A DNA stretch of 64,000 nt from Polyangium spumosum (GTDB lineage: Bacteria; Myxococcota_A; Polyangia; Polyangiales; Polyangiaceae): contig NZ_WJIE01000006.1 in assembly GCF_009649845.1 (NCBI RefSeq), positions 620,001-684,000 on the forward strand, in the 5' to 3' direction. The position numbers and the translations under genes are program-made. Below are positions 40,240 through 52,169 of the stretch, piece after piece. Each line of letters opens with the position of its first letter. Position 1 is the stretch's first letter. Under the pieces are notes generated by a model. It was given only the letters and a program-made list of their open reading frames with translations, ran no database searches and was not told where the DNA came from.

Positions 40240-41904
40240 ATGAACTTCCGCAAGCTTCCTTGGTTCCGTGGCGTCGCGTTTTCCCTCGCCTTCGTCGCCA
40301 TCGGCTGCTCGCCGTCGCCCGAAAAGATCGGTGACGAGTGCGAGGTCGACGGTGATCCTTGCCCCTCGGGTTCGGTCTGCACCGCCTCTGGTGACGCGTA
40401 TACCTGCCAGGTCCCCGAGATCGAGGTGGGCGGCGCCTGCGACCCGGCCGGCCCGGACTACTGCAAGGGCGACGCCGTCTGCGGCAAGAACCCCGACGGC
40501 ACCGGCACGTGCGGCATCGCCAAGGGTGGCGCCTGCGATCCGGCCAATGCCCAGTGCGCCGGCGGCTTGACGTGCGCCGAGATGAGCGCGGGCGGCAACC
40601 AATGTCATCCGCTGGTCTTCATCAAGGGCATGGTGTTCGACTCCCAGACGGAGGGCGCCGTCAAGGCTGCCCAGGTCATGGCGCTCGACGATCAAGGCGC
40701 CTCCGTGAGCGACGTCGCGGTCACCGACGACAAGGGCAACTACGCGCTCGCCGTCCCCGTGGCGCGGCAAGACGACGGCACCCCGGTCACGGACGTCGCC
40801 TTCACCCTGCGCGCGAGCGCCGCCGATTACCAGACCTTCCCCGGCGGCCTCCGCACGGCCCTGCCCATCCTGTCGAGCGAGGCGAAAGCGCAGGAAAATG
40901 GCTGGGACATCCAGTCGACGCTCACGGACATCGCGCTCATCGGCCTGCCCATGGACCAGAAGGGTTTGCCCTCGATCTCCGGCAAGGTCGTCGCCGACGA
41001 CCTGTCGAGCGGCGTGCTCATCGTCGCCGAGGACGCGATGAGCCAAGGCTTCTCCGCGATCACCGACAAGAGCGGCGCCTACACGATCTTCAACGTCCCC
41101 GCCGGCGCCTACACGGTGCGCGGTTATGCCGCGGGCCTGCAGCTCACGCCGGCGAACGCAGACGTCGCCATGACGAACCTCACGGGCGTCGACCTCGCGC
41201 GCTCGGAGAGCGGGCTCGGCGTCGTGTCCGGCAACCTCAACATCGTCAATGCCTTCGGCGGCGCCGCCACCAGCGTCGTCCTCGTCGTCGCCTCCACGTT
41301 CAGCGATACGTTCGTCCGCGGCGAGGTGCCGCGCGGCCTGCGCACGCCGCTCTCCGGCCCGCCCGACGTCACCGGCGCCTTCACCATCAAGGACGTGCCC
41401 GAGGGCCGCTACAAGGTCCTCGCCGCCTTCGAAAACGACGGCCTCGTGCGTGACCCCGATCCGAACATCGCCGGCACCCAGATCGTCGAGGTCAGCATGC
41501 CGAGCCCGGGCCAGGACGTCTCGCTCTCCGACGCCTTCAAGATCACCGAGGCCCTGGCCGTCATCGGCCCCGGCGTCGACAAGGCGGAGGCCGTCACGAC
41601 CGCGCCGATGCTCACCTGGGCCGACGACAGCAGCGAGGATTTCTATACGGTCGTCGTCTACAATGCCTACGGCGAGCTCGTCTGGTGCCTCTCCGACCAG
41701 ATGATGGGCTGCGACGGCGGGAGTATCCCCGGCGTGAGCGGCCAGCCGAACGTCTCCGTGCCTTATGGCGGCCCGATGGAGCCGGGCATGTATTACCAGT
41801 TCCGCGCCACCTCGTGGCGCTCCTCCGGCGGCATGCCCGGCCCGATCGCGAACACCGAGGACCTGCGCGGCGTGTTCTACGTCGACGCCATGCCCTCCCC
41901 CTGA
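40240..41904 (+). CDS. Lipoprotein with Cys-rich head and carboxypeptidase-regulatory-like domains
   Basis: 554 aa. The signal peptide ends in VAIGC (Cys21). Residues 25-130 hold about a dozen Cys in EGF-like spacing (CEVDGDPCPSGSVC, CDPAGPDYCKGDAVC). Three beta-sandwich repeats of CarboxypepD_reg type follow (VFDSQTEGAVKAAQVMAL...TDDKGNYALAV; ISGKVVADDLSSGVLIV...SGAYTIFNVPAGAYTV; VTGAFTIKDVPEGRYKVLA). The C-terminus is a fibronectin-like fold. A cell-surface structural or adhesive role is inferred. ATG 40240 has GGGAGG 9 nt upstream; the open frame upstream is not supported. Confidence 0.78.
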   Translation: MNFRKLPWFRGVAFSLAFVAIGCSPSPEKIGDECEVDGDPCPSGSVCTASGDAYTCQVPEIEVGGACDPAGPDYCKGDAVCGKNPDGTGTCGIAKGGACDPANAQCAGGLTCAEMSAGGNQCHPLVFIKGMVFDSQTEGAVKAAQVMALDDQGASVSDVAVTDDKGNYALAVPVARQDDGTPVTDVAFTLRASAADYQTFPGGLRTALPILSSEAKAQENGWDIQSTLTDIALIGLPMDQKGLPSISGKVVADDLSSGVLIVAEDAMSQGFSAITDKSGAYTIFNVPAGAYTVRGYAAGLQLTPANADVAMTNLTGVDLARSESGLGVVSGNLNIVNAFGGAATSVVLVVASTFSDTFVRGEVPRGLRTPLSGPPDVTGAFTIKDVPEGRYKVLAAFENDGLVRDPDPNIAGTQIVEVSMPSPGQDVSLSDAFKITEALAVIGPGVDKAEAVTTAPMLTWADDSSEDFYTVVVYNAYGELVWCLSDQMMGCDGGSIPGVSGQPNVSVPYGGPMEPGMYYQFRATSWRSSGGMPGPIANTEDLRGVFYVDAMPSP

Positions 41905-41923
41905 ACGAGCACGTTTCGCCGCG

Positions 41924-41955
41924 ACCACGGCTGCGCCCCCGTGCGCGGCCGTGGT
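41924..41955. terminator. Long hairpin downstream of the Cys-rich lipoprotein gene
   Basis: ACCACGGCTGCGC (41924-41936) pairs with GCGCGGCCGTGGT (41943-41955) over 13 bp with one T-G wobble and a 6-nt loop. No T tract follows (ATCCTCCC), so it is a probable but not textbook terminator, starting 20 nt after the stop codon and 15 nt before the MAPEG start. Confidence 0.5.
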
Positions 41956-41970
41956 ATCCTCCCGCCCGTG

Positions 41971-42405
41971 ATGCCGCCAGCGTTCAAGATCTGGGTCGCC
42001 TCCCTGGTCGTCCTCTTCCTCAAAATGCACTTCAATTCGGGCCTGCAGAAGCGTGGCCGGCTCGACCAGGGCGGCTATCCGCGGCCCGAGGACGCGAAGA
42101 TGTTCGGCGTCGAGCAGAAGGAGGACACGGGCCTCGCGTGGCGCGCGGGTCGTTGCTGGCAAAACGACCTCGAGAACATCCCGCTCTACCTCTTCGTCTC
42201 CCTCGCGTACGTCCTCGCCGGCGGACCGGAGCTCTGGGCGTACATCCTCTTCGGCACGTACACGGCGGCGCGCGTGGCGCATACCGCGTGTTATCTGCTC
42301 GCCCTCCAGCCGTGGCGCCTCATCGCCTACGCCACGGCGCATTTCGCGCAGCTCGGGATCCTCGGGCTCGTCATCCAGCGGGTATTTTTCGCCAAACCCG
42401 GCTGA
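41971..42405 (+). CDS. MAPEG-family membrane protein
   Basis: 144 aa, normal for MAPEG (microsomal glutathione S-transferase/prostaglandin E synthase-like). Four membrane helices; the family-typical block GLAWRAGRCWQNDLENIPLYLFVSLAYVLAG is followed by AYILFGTYTAARVAHTACYLLALQPWR, which contains the helix-3/4 RxxH-type residues. Predicted inner-membrane enzyme acting on lipophilic electrophiles with glutathione or a similar thiol; activity unproven. ATG 41971 follows a GTG at 41968. Convergent with kinase copy 2 (1 nt between stop codons). Confidence 0.83.
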   Translation: MPPAFKIWVASLVVLFLKMHFNSGLQKRGRLDQGGYPRPEDAKMFGVEQKEDTGLAWRAGRCWQNDLENIPLYLFVSLAYVLAGGPELWAYILFGTYTAARVAHTACYLLALQPWRLIAYATAHFAQLGILGLVIQRVFFAKPG

Positions 42406-42406
42406 G

Positions 42407-46306
<3,900 letters not shown>

Positions 46307-46418
46307 CCCTGACGAATCAGTCTACCGGCCCGAACCCAACTTGCAAACACGGAAGCGCCCGCGCGCGCGCGCCTGGGAGGCGCGCTGCCCAGGGCGTCCT
46401 TTGCGACCTTTGCGACGC

Positions 46419-46958
46419 TCAGCGCGCGGGCGGCATTTTGGCAATCTTGCGCTGGAGCGAGCGCCGGTGCATGCGCAGCCGCCGCGCCGCCTCGGAGATA
46501 TTGCCGCCGCAATCGCCGAGCACCCGGTGCAGATACTCCCACTCCACGCGGTCGAGCGAGGGGACGTCCTCCGGCGCGCCCTCCGCGGAGGGGCGGCCGG
46601 CGAGGGCGCGCTCGCACGCCGCCGCGTTCACGGGCTTCGTCAGGTAATCGAACGCCCCCGCGCGCATCGCCTCCACCGCATTCGTGATCGTGCCATATCC
46701 GGTGAGCACCACGATACGCGTGCCCTCGTCGAGGGCCCGGAGCGAGCGCACGAGGTCGATCCCGCTGCCGCCCGGCATTCGCACGTCGACGAGCGCATAT
46801 TCGAAGACCTGCCGCTCGGCGAGCGCGAGCGCCGCCGCCGGCCCTTCGGCGAGCGACACCGAAAAACCTCGCCGCTCGAGCGCCTCGCCGAGCGCCGCCC
46901 GGAACGCGCCGTCGTCGTCCACCACGAGGAGCGTGGGTCTGCCCTCGGCCGCGCTCAC
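46419..46958 (-). CDS. regA: RegA/PrrA-type response regulator
   Basis: 179 aa, the size of RegA/ActR/PrrA. Receiver residues: acidic cluster VVDDD, phospho-acceptor Asp58 in LVDVRMPGGSG, LTGYGTITNAVEAM (a phrase highly typical of RegA), and Lys108 in LTKP. A short linker leads to a Fis-type helix-turn-helix (WEYLHRVLGDCGGNISEAARRLRMHRRSLQRKI, 145-175), near identical in pattern to RegA. GTG 46958 overlaps the sensor stop (GTGA). It would activate or repress redox-responsive genes in response to RegB. Confidence 0.9.
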   Translation of the reverse strand: MSAAEGRPTLLVVDDDGAFRAALGEALERRGFSVSLAEGPAAALALAERQVFEYALVDVRMPGGSGIDLVRSLRALDEGTRIVVLTGYGTITNAVEAMRAGAFDYLTKPVNAAACERALAGRPSAEGAPEDVPSLDRVEWEYLHRVLGDCGGNISEAARRLRMHRRSLQRKIAKMPPAR

Positions 46959-48262
46959 GCCCGCGCCTCCTCGAGCCGGATCGTCACGCGTGTCCCTCGC
47001 GGCTCCTTCGGCCCGATATCGAGCGTCCCACCGGCGATCTCCACGACGCGCCGCACGAGCCATAACCCGAGGCCCATTCCCTCGCCGGGCTCCTTCGTCG
47101 TCAAGAACGGCTCGCCGAGCCGCTCCGAGAGCGAAGCCGGCACGCCCGTCCCTTCGTCCTCCACCGAGAGGAGGATCCGCGCGCCCTCGCGCCGCACGGA
47201 GACGCCGATCGGCGCCGCCGCCGCGCCTCGTTTGCACGCGAAGAGCGCATTGTCGAGCAGGGCCCCGAGCGCGCCCTCCACCTCGGCCGCGGACAAACCC
47301 ACGCGCGCCTCCGGATCACACGACACGGAAATCGTGACATGTGCGTCGGGGTGCGCGGCCCGCCACGCCGACACGGCGCGCGTCGCGGCGTCCGTGATGC
47401 TCGCGTGTTCCCCCTCGGCGCCGCGCTTGCTGCCCGCCGAGAGCCGCGTGATCACCTGCCGGCACCGCTCGACCTGCGCGCCGATCGACGCGGCGTGCCG
47501 CTTCGACGCCTCGGGCTCCGCGCCGCCTTCGATCTCGTAGGCGAGCACCGCGATCGTGCCGAGCGGCGTGTTGAGCTCGTGCGCCGTCCCTGCCGCGAGC
47601 GTCGCGAGCGCCCGGAAGCGCGCGTTCACCTCGGCCTCGCGGCGCAGGCGCGCGATCTCGCGGCCCCGCGCGGCGAGCGCGCTCCGCACGCGCGTGACGA
47701 ACGTCGCGATGATCCCCGCCGAGATCGCGAAGGCGCACCACATGCCGTAGAGGTGCGTCGAGAAGGCGCCGTTCTCCGGGTGGCTCGGGCAACACGCGCC
47801 CGAGGGGACGCTGAAGAGCGCGAGGAAGAGGCACGCGGCGAAGGCCGAGAGCGCGAGCGTCGTGCCGAGCGGCAAGACCGCGGCCGAGAGCGCGACGTGG
47901 ATCAAAAAGAGCGCGCTCCACGGGTTCGCCGCGCCGCCCGAGCACGCGAGCACCACGAAGATGCCGACGAGGTCGAGCGCGAGCCCCGCGGCGAGCACGC
48001 GCGGCGAGGGCGGCGGGCGGCCGCTGCCGCGAGCCCTGGCCGCGCGCGCGGCGACCAGGGCGTTCGTCGCGGCGACGAGCAGCGTCGCGGGCACGGCGAT
48101 CTCGTAACGGACGTGAAACCCGAGGACGTGCTCGCTCACCGGCAGCGTCGCGAGCAGGAGGCCGTAGACCGCGATACGCAGCCCGGACAAACCACGCTCG
48201 ACGATACCGACCGCGTCGTCTTCTTCGTGGGCTGCCGGCAGGTCGAGGGGAGCGCCTTCCAT
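46955..48262 (-). CDS. regB: RegB/PrrB-type redox sensor histidine kinase
   Basis: 435 aa. Five to six membrane helices (residues 25-190) include GGAANPW (109-115), matching the GGxxNPF quinone-binding motif of RegB. H-box: AHELNTPLGTIAVLAYEI with His228. Cys267 in VERCRQVITRLS is in the position of the redox-active Cys of RegB. N and G boxes follow (LLDNALFACKRG, GMGLGLWLVRRVVE). The sensor reads respiratory redox state through quinone and Cys and phosphorylates the co-translated RegA. ATG 48262 is chosen; upstream in-frame sequence is Arg-rich and unlikely. Divergent (117 nt) from the outer-membrane-type gene at 48380. Confidence 0.9.
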   Translation of the reverse strand: MEGAPLDLPAAHEEDDAVGIVERGLSGLRIAVYGLLLATLPVSEHVLGFHVRYEIAVPATLLVAATNALVAARAARARGSGRPPPSPRVLAAGLALDLVGIFVVLACSGGAANPWSALFLIHVALSAAVLPLGTTLALSAFAACLFLALFSVPSGACCPSHPENGAFSTHLYGMWCAFAISAGIIATFVTRVRSALAARGREIARLRREAEVNARFRALATLAAGTAHELNTPLGTIAVLAYEIEGGAEPEASKRHAASIGAQVERCRQVITRLSAGSKRGAEGEHASITDAATRAVSAWRAAHPDAHVTISVSCDPEARVGLSAAEVEGALGALLDNALFACKRGAAAAPIGVSVRREGARILLSVEDEGTGVPASLSERLGEPFLTTKEPGEGMGLGLWLVRRVVEIAGGTLDIGPKEPRGTRVTIRLEEARA

Positions 48263-48379
48263 GGGGCGCGAGCGTAGCAACCGCGGCCGAGGTCGGCCTG
48301 CGTCGGATCGTCGCACCGCTCGGCTCGGACGCCTGCCCTGCGACAACGTGTCTCATGGATCTCTGCCGCGCGCGGCGCC

Positions 48380-49324
48380 ATGGATGAAGCCGTGGTGGTC
48401 CACCGGAAAACCTTTACTTCGGCCCTGCTCGCCTGCGCGCTCCTCGTGGGTTCGCGGGGCGCCTCGGCTTCGGCTTGTTGCGGCAGCGGTCACGGCCTCG
48501 GGCAGCGGCTCGGGCCGCTCGAGCGCGCGGCGGTGGGCCTCTCCTTTCGTTTCTCCGATCGGTTCGGCTCGCACGGACACGCGGGCGCTTTTTCGCTCGC
48601 CCCGGCCGGAACCCTGGACGCCGAGGGCCGCGCCGAGCTCGCTTGCCTCTTCGCGCCGCTCCCGCGCCTCCAGCTCGGCCTCGTCGCGCCCGTGCTCCTC
48701 AATGTCCGCAGCTCGCGGGACGACACGTTCGTGGGCGGCGGATTCGGGGATCTCTCGCTCTCGGCGCGCTTCGACATCGTCCGCCTCGACACCACGAGCG
48801 CCTGGCCCGCCATTGCGCTCACGGCTGGTCTGGGCCTGCCCACGGGCCGATCCGCGGCGATGGCGAGAGACCCGCTCGCCACGGACGCCACGGGCCTCGG
48901 CGCCGCCGAGGTTCGCCCCGGCGTGTTCGTCGAGAAAAACTGGGACGGCGAGGCCACGGCCGTCTTCAGCGCGTCGGTCGGGTTTCGCGCGCCGATGACG
49001 GGCGCGCGTGGCGAGCGTATCGAGCTCGGGCCCCGGGCGCGCTTCGTCGCGGCGGCGGGGCCTGTGTTCTCCTCGGGTTGGTCCCTCGCCGCGGGGCTCG
49101 TGCACGAGCGCGAGTCGGCCCCGTCGATCGGCGGCGCGGTCACGCCCGGCGCGGATCGGCGACGCACGGCCGGGCTCCTTTTTGCGGGATACGATTTCTC
49201 CGAGCGCTTCACGGCGCTCGCCTCGCTCGAGGTCGACCTGCCGGCCTCGTCCCTCGGCAAAAACGAACCATCGGCCGTGGCCTTCAGCATCGGCCTCCGG
49301 AGGTCATTTCCGCGATATGAATAG
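48380..49324 (+). CDS. Outer-membrane beta-barrel-like protein with N-terminal CCGSGHG
   Basis: 314 aa. A signal peptide (TSALLACALLVGSRGASAS) is followed at once by ACCGSGHG, a Cys-Cys-His motif that could bind a metal or heme. The rest is alternating amphipathic beta strands with Gly turns (ERAAVGLSFRFSDRFG, FGDLSLSARFDI, RTAGLLFAGYDF) and ends in SIGLRRSFPRYE, consistent with a barrel of about 12 strands. Its stop overlaps the next lipoprotein gene by 8 nt. Because it is divergent from regB, it is a candidate RegA target. Function unknown. Confidence 0.65.
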   Translation: MDEAVVVHRKTFTSALLACALLVGSRGASASACCGSGHGLGQRLGPLERAAVGLSFRFSDRFGSHGHAGAFSLAPAGTLDAEGRAELACLFAPLPRLQLGLVAPVLLNVRSSRDDTFVGGGFGDLSLSARFDIVRLDTTSAWPAIALTAGLGLPTGRSAAMARDPLATDATGLGAAEVRPGVFVEKNWDGEATAVFSASVGFRAPMTGARGERIELGPRARFVAAAGPVFSSGWSLAAGLVHERESAPSIGGAVTPGADRRRTAGLLFAGYDFSERFTALASLEVDLPASSLGKNEPSAVAFSIGLRRSFPRYE

Positions 49325-49757
49325 GACGAACCGCCTCTCCCGCGCCCGTTTTTCGCGGCTCCTCTTCGGCTCGCTCGCCGCCCTGTGGCTCGCCGCGTGT
49401 GGCGGCGCCGAAGACACCGGCGGAGGAGGCGAGCAAGAGTCGATCGGCCTTCGCGGGGCGATGGTCTTCACGCTCGTCCCCGAGGCGCCGCTCGTGCAGG
49501 GCGAGAACGACCTGCGATTGACGCTTCGAGACGCCGCGAGCGGCGCGTCGGTGGAGGGCGCCTCGATCGAGGTCATTGCGATCATGCCGGCGATGGGCCA
49601 TGAGGCGGCGGGCGCGCCTTCGATCGAGGAGGCGGGCGAAGGCGCCTACGCCGTGCGTGACCTCGCCCTCTCCATGCCGGGCCGCTGGGACGTGCACGTG
49701 AAGGTCGAGCACGAGGACCGGATCGACGAGGTCCACTTCGTCTACGACGTCCTCTGA
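49317..49757 (+). CDS. YtkA/FixH-like small lipoprotein
   Basis: 146 aa. Signal peptide ending in LAAC (Cys28). After a Gly-rich spacer comes a single immunoglobulin-like beta domain (MVFTLVPEAPLVQGENDLRLTLRDAASGASVEGASIEVIAIMPAMGHE...GRWDVHVKV) matching YtkA-like/FixH-type domains. MPAMGH supplies Met and His that resemble copper ligands of periplasmic copper chaperones. Overlaps the barrel gene by 8 nt; GGAGG at 49299-49303 is 13 nt from the ATG, rather far. With the CCGSGHG barrel protein and RegB/RegA it suggests a metal or respiratory module. Confidence 0.72.
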   Translation: MNRTNRLSRARFSRLLFGSLAALWLAACGGAEDTGGGGEQESIGLRGAMVFTLVPEAPLVQGENDLRLTLRDAASGASVEGASIEVIAIMPAMGHEAAGAPSIEEAGEGAYAVRDLALSMPGRWDVHVKVEHEDRIDEVHFVYDVL

Positions 49758-50512
49758 GCCTCCTCGATCACCCCGCAGAGCGCCTCGGCGAAGGCCGCCT
49801 TCGACCGTTCGAAGAGGTAAAAATGGCCTCCGTCGAAGATTCGCGAGGTGAAGGCCGCGCTCGTGTGCTCGCGCCAGGGCTCGATTTGCTCGGGGCGCGC
49901 CGAGGTATCCTGGCGACCGCCGAAGGTGGTGATGGGGATCGCGAGCGGCTCTGCGGGCTCGAACGTGTGCGTCTCGTACATCGCGAGGTCCGCGCGGAGC
50001 GGCGGCAAAAACAGATCCATCAGCTCGTCGTTCCCGAGCACGGCCTCGGGCGTACCACCATAACGGCGGATCGCTTCGATGAGCGCTGGCCTCGGAAGGT
50101 CGTGCAGGGCCATCCGCCCGAGCGGCAGGTGCGGCGCGCGGCTCGAGGACACGACGAGGGCCGCGGGAGCTCTTTCACCCCTCGCGCGGAGCGCCCGCGC
50201 GAGCGCATAAGCGACGTGCCCGCCGAAGCTATGCCCGAAAAACACGAAGGGCAGATCGAGCCTCGGGCCGAGCACGGAGACGAGCGCGTCCGTGAGGGAA
50301 GGCATCGATCGATAGGGCGTCGCCGTGAACAGGGATTCGCGGCCGGGGAGCTGCGCGGCGTGGAGCTCGGCCCAGGGCGGCAATCCCGCTGCGAGCGCGC
50401 GGTAGGGAAAAGCCCCGCTCCCCGCGTGGGGGAAAATGAAGAGGCGGAGCGCGGGCGTGGTCCTGGCGGGCACGCTGACGAGCTGAGGGGGCGGAGGCGG
50501 GATCTCGGCCAT
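49742..50512 (-). CDS. Type II thioesterase (GrsT/TesA-like alpha/beta hydrolase)
   Basis: 256 aa. IFPHAGSGAFPYRALAAGLPPWAELHAAQLPGRE is the classical thioesterase II opening; nucleophile Ser95 in GHSFGGHVAYALA; the Asp in TTFGGRQDT and the catalytic His in GGHFYL are present. These enzymes remove aberrant acyl groups from carrier proteins of NRPS/PKS lines or release their chains. No NRPS/PKS is adjacent; the nearest carrier protein is the ACP at 31.7 kb. ATG 50512; the 3' end overlaps the convergent YtkA-like gene by 16 nt. Confidence 0.88.
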   Translation of the reverse strand: MAEIPPPPPQLVSVPARTTPALRLFIFPHAGSGAFPYRALAAGLPPWAELHAAQLPGRESLFTATPYRSMPSLTDALVSVLGPRLDLPFVFFGHSFGGHVAYALARALRARGERAPAALVVSSSRAPHLPLGRMALHDLPRPALIEAIRRYGGTPEAVLGNDELMDLFLPPLRADLAMYETHTFEPAEPLAIPITTFGGRQDTSARPEQIEPWREHTSAAFTSRIFDGGHFYLFERSKAAFAEALCGVIEEAQRTS

Positions 50513-50598
50513 GGCTGGTAGCCATCACGAAGGCCCGCGGAGGTCAAGCTGCCACGTGGTTGACGGGCCGATCGCCTGTCCGTAGCCTCACCGGACCC

Positions 50599-51273
50599 AT
50601 GGAAAACCGCCCCGAACCCCGCGCCGCGCTCCCCGAGGCGCTCGCGGCCGACCCGCCCCTCGCCCGGCTCGTGAACGAGCTCTGCCTGCGGCATGGCTGC
50701 CATACCGTCGTTCTTTATGGATCACGCGCGCTCGGGACGGCGACGGCGGAGAGCGACTGGGACATGCTCGGGATCCGCGAGGGCGGCGAGGCGACCCGGG
50801 ATGCGCGGCTCGTGGACGGGGTTTTTCTGGACGCATTCATCGTCCCCGAGAGCGGCGTCGTGGGCGCCGGGGCGAGCTTCCTGCACCTGCGCGGGGGCAG
50901 GGCCGTACGTGATCCGCGGGGGCTCGGCGCGCGCCTGCTCGACGACGTCGCGGCCGCGCTCGCCTCGCCGCCCAGGCCCGTAGCCGAGGCGGAGATCGCG
51001 GCGCGGCGCGCCTGGTGTCACAAGATGCTCGGGCGTATCCGTCGCGGCGGCGACGCGGACGTGGAGGCGAACTACCGTCGCGCGTGGCTGCTCTTCGATC
51101 TGCTGGAGCTCTATTTCGTGTTTCGGGGCCGCCATTACCTCGGGCCGAAGGAGAGCTTCCGCTTCCTCGCGGCAGAGGACGGACCTGCGTACGAGGCGTT
51201 CTCGGCGGCGCTCGCGCCCGGCGCGCCCACCTCGGCGGTCGAGGCGCTCGTCGCGCGCGTGCTCTCCGGCTGA
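50599..51273 (+). CDS. MNT-like nucleotidyltransferase domain protein
   Basis: 224 aa. The Pol-beta-type core is TVVLYGSRALGTATAESDWDMLGI (GS-x10-DxD; residues 34-57), with a third acidic residue in the strand VFLDAFIV. The C-terminal half is helical (HEPN-like in look: WLLFDLLELYFVFRGRHYLGPKESFRFL). The combination suggests a nucleotidyltransferase linked to a substrate-binding helical domain; toxin-antitoxin MNT/HEPN pairs use these on two chains, while here both are on one. Target unknown. ATG 50599 is preferred over a start at 50560 because the promoter-side codons lack sense; no clear ribosome site. Confidence 0.72.
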   Translation: MENRPEPRAALPEALAADPPLARLVNELCLRHGCHTVVLYGSRALGTATAESDWDMLGIREGGEATRDARLVDGVFLDAFIVPESGVVGAGASFLHLRGGRAVRDPRGLGARLLDDVAAALASPPRPVAEAEIAARRAWCHKMLGRIRRGGDADVEANYRRAWLLFDLLELYFVFRGRHYLGPKESFRFLAAEDGPAYEAFSAALAPGAPTSAVEALVARVLSG

Positions 51274-51300
51274 CGTCATTCGATCGTTTGTCGGAGCGGG

Positions 51301-52008
51301 TCAAGCGAGGAGCCGCTCGAGCGCGCCACAAAAGCCCAGGGCAGCGTCGCTCCTCGATGGCGGCGAACCGCTCGGCCCGAGCCGCGCCCCCTGCGTCTGG
51401 AGGAGGAGGAGGGCGGGCGTGTCGCGGACGATCACCGCGTACTTGCCGAGAGCCTGGACGAATTGCACGGCCGTCTCGACCACGGTAGGCTGCGTCCGGT
51501 TCGTCACGGACACCTCGCAGAACCCGGCCAGCACCGCGGGGGCGAAGAAATGCAGTCCCAGGAAGTTCTCACGTACGTCGAGGCGGGTCGAGAGCGCGCG
51601 GAGCAGCGCCGTCGGGGCCGTCGTGGCCAGGATGGCGTGGCCGTTCGTGGCGCGCTCGGCCAGCTTCAGCAGGGTTTGTCGGTCTCTCCAGGGGAGCACG
51701 GTCGAATCGAGGACGAGGTCGGCGCTCGCCGCGGCCCCGATGTCGCCGGCCGCGCGGAATCGGCCGAGGGCGCGCGTGACGGCCTCCGGGTCGAGGCGGC
51801 CGTCCGCCCGTTTGTCCTCGAGCGAGGCGGAGAGCCGCCGCCGCGCCTCGGCGGCGCCGCCGGGCGTCGATCGAATCAGCGTCGTCGACAGGCCCGCGAG
51901 CAGGCAGGCCTCGATGACGCCGAGGCTCTTCGCGCCTCCGCCGATGACGGCCACGTCTTCGATCGCGCAGGCCGACCCATTGCCGTTCGCGTTCTCCAGT
52001 GGCTCCAT
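51301..52008 (-). CDS. 3-hydroxyacyl-CoA dehydrogenase N-terminal domain, stand-alone
   Basis: 235 aa. The Rossmann start VAVIGGGAKSLGVIEACLLAGLSTTLI fits 3HCDH_N, but the usual GxGxMG reads GGGAKS, and the catalytic-type His context LGLHFFAPA is kept (FLGLHFFAPAVLAGFCEV). The second domain (3HCDH C-terminal, about 100 aa) is missing; instead the chain stops after PALLLLQTQGARLG and a short Ser/Pro-rich end. It may be a remnant or a specialised reductase needing a partner. ATG 52008. Convergent with the nucleotidyltransferase gene, divergent from the DUF2400 gene. Confidence 0.68.
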   Translation of the reverse strand: MEPLENANGNGSACAIEDVAVIGGGAKSLGVIEACLLAGLSTTLIRSTPGGAAEARRRLSASLEDKRADGRLDPEAVTRALGRFRAAGDIGAAASADLVLDSTVLPWRDRQTLLKLAERATNGHAILATTAPTALLRALSTRLDVRENFLGLHFFAPAVLAGFCEVSVTNRTQPTVVETAVQFVQALGKYAVIVRDTPALLLLQTQGARLGPSGSPPSRSDAALGFCGALERLLA

Positions 52009-52169
52009 TCTCCCGATTCCCCCCGTCCCCCGGAACGCCCGCGGCCGAGCGCTCGGAGCACCATGTCGTATGGCTCCCACATGCGCACCGTCAATGCGGC
52101 CGAGTTCGTCTGGGCGAGGCGACGCCGGGGGCGCAATCGACGCGGCCCGTGCGTGCGAGGCGTAGGCGA

